Source: Pseudomonas helvetica
Lineage (GTDB): Bacteria; Pseudomonadota; Gammaproteobacteria; Pseudomonadales; Pseudomonadaceae
Direction: 5' to 3'
Assembly (NCBI RefSeq): GCF_039908645.1
Contig: NZ_CP150917.1
Span: forward strand, 5,095,501 to 5,159,500
DNA length: 64,000 nt
Shown: positions 59,240-64,000 of the stretch, in pieces
How positions within the stretch are numbered: the first letter of the stretch is position 1
How the letters are laid out: each line of letters begins with the position of its first letter
The notes under the pieces: model-generated
What the model was told of the DNA's origin: nothing
The model's input: the letters and a program-made list of their open reading frames with translations, nothing else
Databases searched by the model: none
Position numbers and translations under genes: made by a program

Positions 59240-59415
59240 CTCAAATACCTTTTATAGACTGGGCATCAAACACATTCATCGCATGCAAAAACTCACACAG
59301 GCTATATACAGCCACTTTCATGCAATACGTTTTCCGCCGGAGTGGTTTATTTAAACTTCCTACCCAAATAGGGGATCGAAAGCCAAACAACCTTAGCAAC
59401 TCAGAAATCAGACAT

Positions 59416-59437
59416 CAACTGTCACAAATGACAGTTG
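59416..59437. promoter_or_regulatory. Perfect palindrome overlapping a TTGACA box
   Basis: CAACTGTCA-CAAA-TGACAGTTG, nine-base arms. TTGACA at 59435-59440 overlaps the right arm. It is the only ordered element in the 590-base spacer 59240-59833 between the orphan gene and valS, which otherwise has no supported gene. It may be an operator for either neighbour. Confidence 0.45.
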
Positions 59438-59833
59438 ACAAGACAAACAACCTTCCGAAGTCTTACACTTTATTTCAACCTGACAGTCCACACATTCAAA
59501 CACTTTCCTGCTCAACAGCCCTGCAGGGCCAGTCCTGCGAGGACTTTACTTCAATTCGCAACTTTCCCCACCCTAATGAAAATTACAGTTCGATAGAATA
59601 ATAAAAATAGCCAGAGCATCGCCTTATAACTAATGCATCTCACCGCACGCCTGATAAGGTGGAGATCAGGATGTGAACAATTTCTTCTCCACCCTCCGTC
59701 AACACTAAAATCATGCACAGACCGAATGCACCGACGAACGGATCGCCGGGGCATTACTCACTCGCCCTTCGCCCCCTGCCCCGCTATACTTCCCGGCTTT
59801 TCCTGAATAAATGCCAATAGGGTCCCGCCGCGC

Positions 59834-62680
59834 ATGGATAAGACCTACCAGCCGCACGCCATTGAAACTTCCTGGTACAACACCTGGGAGTCCGAGAATT
59901 ATTTCGCCCCGCAAGGCGCGGGCGAGTCCTACACCATCATGATCCCGCCGCCGAACGTCACTGGCAGCCTGCACATGGGCCATGGCTTCAACAATGCGAT
60001 CATGGACGCCCTGATCCGATTCCGCCGCATGCAGGGTCGCAACACCCTGTGGCAACCGGGCACCGACCACGCCGGTATCGCCACGCAAATGCTGGTGGAG
60101 CGTCAGCTCGAAGCCAAGGGTCAGAATCGCCACGATCTGGGCCGTGAAAAATTCCTCGAGAAAGTCTGGGAGTGGAAGGATGAGTCCGGCGGCAACATCA
60201 GCCGTCAAATCCGCCGCCTCGGCTCGTCTGTCGACTGGAGCCGCGAGCGCTTCACCATGGACGACGGCCTCTCGGAAGCGGTCAAGGAAGCCTTCGTGCG
60301 CCTGCACGAAGACGGTCTGATCTACCGCGGCAAGCGTCTGGTCAACTGGGACACCAAGCTGCACACGGCGATTTCCGACCTCGAAGTGGAAAACCACGAC
60401 GAAAAAGGTTTCCTGTGGAACCTGAAGTACCCGCTGGCCGACGGCGCCAAGACCGCTGAAGGCAACGATTACCTGATCGTCGCGACCACTCGCCCGGAAA
60501 CCATGCTCGGCGATGCTGCCGTGGCGGTTAACCCGAACGATGAACGCTACAAAGCCCTGATCGGCAAGTTTGTCGTGTTACCACTGGTTGGCCGCCGCAT
60601 CCCGATCATCGCGGACGATTACTGCGACCCTGAATTCGGCACCGGCTGCGTGAAAATCACCCCGGCCCACGATTTCAACGACTACGAAGTCGGCAAGCGC
60701 CACAACCTGCCGCTGCTGAACATCTTCGACAAGAACGCCGAGGTGCTGCCAGCAGCCCAGGTCTTCAACCTCGATGGCAGCGTCAACGAAGAGATCGACG
60801 GCACGCTGCCCGCCGAATACGCCGGCCTCAACCGTTTCCAGGCCCGCAAGGAAATCGTTGCTGCGTTCGAAGCCGCCGGCCTGCTGGTCAGCGTCGACGA
60901 TCACGCGCTGAAAGTACCGAAAGGCGACCGCTCCGGCACCATCATCGAGCCGTGGCTGACCGACCAATGGTACGTTTCCACCAAACCGCTGGCCGAGCCT
61001 GCGATTGCTGCCGTTGAAGACGGCCGCATCCAGTTCGTGCCCAAGCAGTACGAAAACATGTACTTCTCGTGGATGCGCGACATCCAGGACTGGTGCATCA
61101 GCCGTCAGCTGTGGTGGGGCCACCGGATTCCGGCCTGGTATGACGAGTCGGGCAAAGTCTACGTCGGTCGCGACGAAGCCGAAGTGCGTGCCAAGCACAA
61201 CCTCGGCCCGGACGTTGCGCTGCAACAGGACAACGACGTGCTCGACACCTGGTTCAGCTCGGGCCTGTGGACGTTCTCCACCCTCGGCTGGCCGCAGCAA
61301 ACTGAATTCCTGAAGAAGTTCCACTCCACCGACGTGCTGGTGACCGGCTTCGACATCATTTTCTTCTGGGTTGCCCGGATGATCATGCTCACCATGCATT
61401 TGGTGAAAAACGAAGACGGCACGCCTCAGGTTCCGTTCAAGACTGTGTATGTGCATGGTCTGGTGCGTGATGGCCAAGGCCAGAAAATGTCCAAGTCCAA
61501 GGGCAATGTCCTGGACCCGCTGGACATCATCGACGGTATCGAGCTTGAAGCACTGGTAGAGAAACGCACCTCGGGCCTGATGCAGCCAAAACTGGCGAAG
61601 AAGATCGAGAAGCAGACCCGCGAAGAGTTCGCCGACGGTATCGCCAGCTACGGCACCGACGCACTGCGCTTTACGTTCTGCTCGCTGGCCTCGACCGGCC
61701 GCGACATCAAGTTCGACATGGGCCGCGTCGAAGGCTATCGCAACTTCTGCAACAAAATCTGGAACGCTGCGCGCTACGTGCTGGACAAGGGCGAAGACTG
61801 CGGCCAGAACGGCGAGGCCTACGAGCTGTCGCTGGCGGATCGCTGGATCATTTCGCAGCTGCAACGCACCGAAGCCGAAGTGACCCGCCAACTCGACCAG
61901 TTCCGTTTCGACCTGGCGGCGCAAGCCTTGTACGAGTTCATCTGGAACCAGTATTGCGACTGGTACCTGGAACTCTCCAAGCCGGTGCTGTGGGACGAAA
62001 ACGCAGCCGTAGAGCGTCAACGCGGTACCCGCCGCACGCTGGTTCGCGTGCTGGAAGTCGCCTTGCGTCTGGCCCACCCGTTCATGCCGTTCATCACCGA
62101 AGAAATCTGGCAGCGCATTGCGCCGCTGGCCGGTGTTCAAGGCAAGACGATCATGCTGCAGCCTTGGCCAGTGGCCGTTGAGGCACGCATCGATCAGGCC
62201 GCCGAAGACGACATCGAATGGCTCAAGGGCCTGATGCTTGGCACGCGTAACATTCGTGGCGAGATGAACATCGGCCCGGGCAAACCACTGCCGTTGTTCC
62301 TGAAGAACGTCAATACCGAAGACCAGCGTCGTCTCACCGAGAACGAAGTCCTGCTGAAGAAGCTGGCCAAGCTCGAGTCGATCACCGTGTTGGCGGCAGG
62401 CGAAGAGGCACCACTGTCTGCTACCGCACTGGTGGGCGAGATGGAAGTGCTGGTGCCGATGGCCGGCCTGATCGACAAAAACGCCGAACTGGCGCGCCTG
62501 GACAAGGAAATCCAGCGCCTGCAAGGTGAAGTGCAGCGGGTCGGCGGCAAGCTGTCCAACGCCGGCTTCGTTGACAAGGCCCCGGCCGACGTTATCGAGA
62601 AAGAACGCGCCAAACTGGCTGAAGCTGAACAGGCTTTGGGCAGACTGGCCGAGCAGCATGCGCGGATTGCCAGTTTGTAA
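59834..62680 (+). CDS. valS: Valyl-tRNA synthetase
   Basis: Class I synthetase charging tRNA-Val, with an editing domain that clears threonine. 948 residues: HIGH-type motif HMGH at 47-50 ([17 protein letters not shown]), CP1 editing domain (about 190-345, with [17 protein letters not shown]), KMSKS at 551-555, anticodon-binding domain, and a C-terminal coiled coil (about 885-945). Full length. Followed by a strong terminator. Confidence 0.97.
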   Translation: MDKTYQPHAIETSWYNTWESENYFAPQGAGESYTIMIPPPNVTGSLHMGHGFNNAIMDALIRFRRMQGRNTLWQPGTDHAGIATQMLVERQLEAKGQNRHDLGREKFLEKVWEWKDESGGNISRQIRRLGSSVDWSRERFTMDDGLSEAVKEAFVRLHEDGLIYRGKRLVNWDTKLHTAISDLEVENHDEKGFLWNLKYPLADGAKTAEGNDYLIVATTRPETMLGDAAVAVNPNDERYKALIGKFVVLPLVGRRIPIIADDYCDPEFGTGCVKITPAHDFNDYEVGKRHNLPLLNIFDKNAEVLPAAQVFNLDGSVNEEIDGTLPAEYAGLNRFQARKEIVAAFEAAGLLVSVDDHALKVPKGDRSGTIIEPWLTDQWYVSTKPLAEPAIAAVEDGRIQFVPKQYENMYFSWMRDIQDWCISRQLWWGHRIPAWYDESGKVYVGRDEAEVRAKHNLGPDVALQQDNDVLDTWFSSGLWTFSTLGWPQQTEFLKKFHSTDVLVTGFDIIFFWVARMIMLTMHLVKNEDGTPQVPFKTVYVHGLVRDGQGQKMSKSKGNVLDPLDIIDGIELEALVEKRTSGLMQPKLAKKIEKQTREEFADGIASYGTDALRFTFCSLASTGRDIKFDMGRVEGYRNFCNKIWNAARYVLDKGEDCGQNGEAYELSLADRWIISQLQRTEAEVTRQLDQFRFDLAAQALYEFIWNQYCDWYLELSKPVLWDENAAVERQRGTRRTLVRVLEVALRLAHPFMPFITEEIWQRIAPLAGVQGKTIMLQPWPVAVEARIDQAAEDDIEWLKGLMLGTRNIRGEMNIGPGKPLPLFLKNVNTEDQRRLTENEVLLKKLAKLESITVLAAGEEAPLSATALVGEMEVLVPMAGLIDKNAELARLDKEIQRLQGEVQRVGGKLSNAGFVDKAPADVIEKERAKLAEAEQALGRLAEQHARIASL

Positions 62681-62737
62681 GAGGCATGTCTAGTCCTGAA
62701 TAGGTTTAACCTGTTTCAGGACGGGACAGATAAATCA

Positions 62738-62768
62738 AAAGGAGGCCTTTTCAGGCCTCCTTTTTTTA
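62738..62768 (+). terminator. Terminator of valS
   Basis: Stem AGGAGGCC / GGCCTCCT with a six-base loop followed by T7. Confidence 0.92.
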
Positions 62769-63023
62769 TGCGTTTGTCCAGCCTCCAAGGTTCGACTCCA
62801 TGGATTCCTTATAGATTCTGGATTTTCTGGATAGGCGCCTTTTAAATGTAAATGGTTATTTATTTAATAATTTTATATAGCATTTAACTATAAAAAACTG
62901 ACACTTCTAACAGTATCCCGGTAGCGTCAATGGCGCATAGCATGAAGTCACCGGCACCTCAGCAAGCGCTTGCCCTTCTTCGGTGCTTCATCGCTTTGCC
63001 TCATAGCAAACAAGGAGTTAGCC
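62769..63023 (+). promoter_or_regulatory. AT-rich upstream region of the RHS-type gene
   Basis: The stretch 62840-62900 is very AT-rich (TTATTTATTTAATAATTTTA, TATAG...CTATA at 62876-62892) and contains several -10-like boxes, so it probably holds the promoter and may bind silencing proteins of the MvaT type (inference). AAGGAG at 63012-63017 is an excellent RBS six bases before the ATG. Confidence 0.5.
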
Positions 63024-64000
63024 ATGTCTGGTACTGAAATCACTGCCTTTGACACCAAAAGCCCTGCCATTCATGGTGTTTCAGCTCAAACAGGGTCATT
63101 TCACACCTATCTGCCCATTGCAAAGCTATTGGACAATGATGGATTGGGACCCGAGCTTGATATCAAGCTCGTTTACTCTCCAGGTGCCAGGTTTTCTGTT
63201 TTTGGGAATTGGGCGCTAAACCTCAGCAATGAAACAACTTCATCACAGCGCCCTGATTTATTCAACCTCAATCTTTCAAATGGCGAATCATGGGAACTTA
63301 GTGATATTAATGATGAAAGGCTCTTCACACCCAACATCTATTCGCGCGACTATAACACCATAGTGCACAAGGATGGAACAATCGAAAGCTTTGTTGCTTT
63401 CCTTCACATAAACACAGACAAAAGCAAAGGCATAGAAGACTTTGACTTCGATGCCAACCCCGTCCGTAAGCTGCTTGTGAAAAAAACATCCTCCAGCGGA
63501 AGATCAATTACGCTGTCCTGGGGTTTAGTTAATCATGAATACAAAACGCACGGCGTTAAACGAGCAATCATTCTACCGCGACTTGAGTCCGTATCCAATG
63601 AGAATAAACAACTATTATTACGCATAGAATACACAGAAGAAAACTCTCAACAAAAAATCATATTTCATGTGTACCCAGGGACCGCAAACTACTATTCAGT
63701 TACCATTAAGCTGGATGATCAAGTACCTCTTAAAAAAAGAGAATATCTTAATTCACACCACCCCGCTCACTCAACCTTAAACATCTTCCCCTGGAACGGA
63801 TTAACCGTTATAAGTACAACTCGTAGCGACCGTATTGGCACTACAGAATTTAGCTATACGCACAACACTGATAGAATAGATAAATACTCCCCCCCTCCTC
63901 CACCAATATTATATGATTCAACCTTCCCTATCTTTTCAACAATAAATACCATAACCCACCCATCAGGACTACTGGAAGAAATCCAGTATGACAATAAGAA
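63024..64000 (+). CDS. N-terminal part of a large RHS/insecticidal-toxin-like protein, runs off the window
   Basis: An open frame of at least 325 codons with a strong RBS, continuing past base 64000. The start is MSGTEITAFDTKSPAIHGVS; then LPIAKLLDNDGLGPELDIKL, YSPGARFSVFGNWALNLS, and LFNLNLSNGESWELSDIND. This order (LPI..., GPxLxLxLxYSP, GxWxLNLS, LxLSNGExW) is that of the N-terminal beta-rich part of RHS/YD-repeat and Tc-type proteins of Pseudomonas. A later THPSGLLEEIQYDNKK is YD-repeat-like. GC is clearly below the chromosome average. The toxin tip and any immunity gene would lie beyond the window. Confidence 0.72.
   Translation, partial: MSGTEITAFDTKSPAIHGVSAQTGSFHTYLPIAKLLDNDGLGPELDIKLVYSPGARFSVFGNWALNLSNETTSSQRPDLFNLNLSNGESWELSDINDERLFTPNIYSRDYNTIVHKDGTIESFVAFLHINTDKSKGIEDFDFDANPVRKLLVKKTSSSGRSITLSWGLVNHEYKTHGVKRAIILPRLESVSNENKQLLLRIEYTEENSQQKIIFHVYPGTANYYSVTIKLDDQVPLKKREYLNSHHPAHSTLNIFPWNGLTVISTTRSDRIGTTEFSYTHNTDRIDKYSPPPPPILYDSTFPIFSTINTITHPSGLLEEIQYDNK

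Noticed and set aside
59320..59601. A 93-codon plus-strand frame upstream of valS
   Set aside because: No RBS and no family similarity recognised; it runs across the palindrome and a clearly non-coding AT-rich stretch.
60578..62659. A 693-codon frame antisense to valS
   Set aside because: Shadow of valS codon bias; no initiation signal or domain.

Overview
The window reads as chromosomal DNA of a fluorescent-type Pseudomonas. The core genes are Pseudomonas-like in sequence and order, and GC is high except near the right end. The spacers hold many paired REP elements (REPINs) of the kind scattered through P. fluorescens-group genomes, and several small families that are characteristic of the genus are present (DUF3509, DUF6124, DUF1289). 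No rRNA, tRNA or CRISPR array was seen.

Layout. 1-12.8 kb: the 3' part of an amino-acid permease, a ParDE-type toxin-antitoxin pair, opgD (periplasmic glucan), an Old Yellow Enzyme reductase, recJ, yaeQ, a class III CoA-transferase, a periplasmic binding-like protein, a DUF3509 gene followed by a structured RNA and terminator, and a sensor-like protein (binding domain, membrane segment, PAS) that stops where a kinase would begin. 12.9-21.5 kb: threonine synthesis (hom, thrC), dsbC, xerD, the rpsP-rimM-trmD-rplS operon and ffh. 21.6-30 kb: a CcsA-like cytochrome c assembly protein, a CNNM/CBS protein, an MFS carrier, purT, a VUT-family membrane protein, DUF1289, a gamma-carbonic anhydrase, two Nudix enzymes and an L,D-transpeptidase-like protein. 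30.1-37.5 kb: an N-acetylglucosamine regulon with its operators: GntR regulator, nagA, an SIS-type deaminase, a fused EIIA-HPr-EI phosphotransferase and the GlcNAc permease. GlcNAc is phosphorylated on entry, deacetylated, then deaminated to fructose-6-phosphate.

37.7-40.2 kb: a DUF6124 gene, an intact IS3-family insertion sequence with target duplication and a -1 frameshift site, and dense intergenic repeats. 40.2-46.2 kb: a NIF3/YqfO-like protein, purL and mltF. 46.3-52.4 kb: lepA-lepB-rnc-era-recO-pdxJ on the minus strand. This block appears displaced from its usual place behind mucD and seems to have lost the small DUF4845 gene before rnc. 52.5-57.4 kb: lptF-lptG, pepA, holC and a small partner gene.

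57.5-64 kb is the most accessory-looking part. valS is flanked on the left by a gene with tandem Ig-like modules and a small orphan gene with its own terminator. On the right lies an AT-rich promoter region and a large gene of RHS/insecticidal-toxin type that runs off the window. That open gene and the two flanking orphans are the best candidates for something new; the rest is largely conserved housekeeping DNA.
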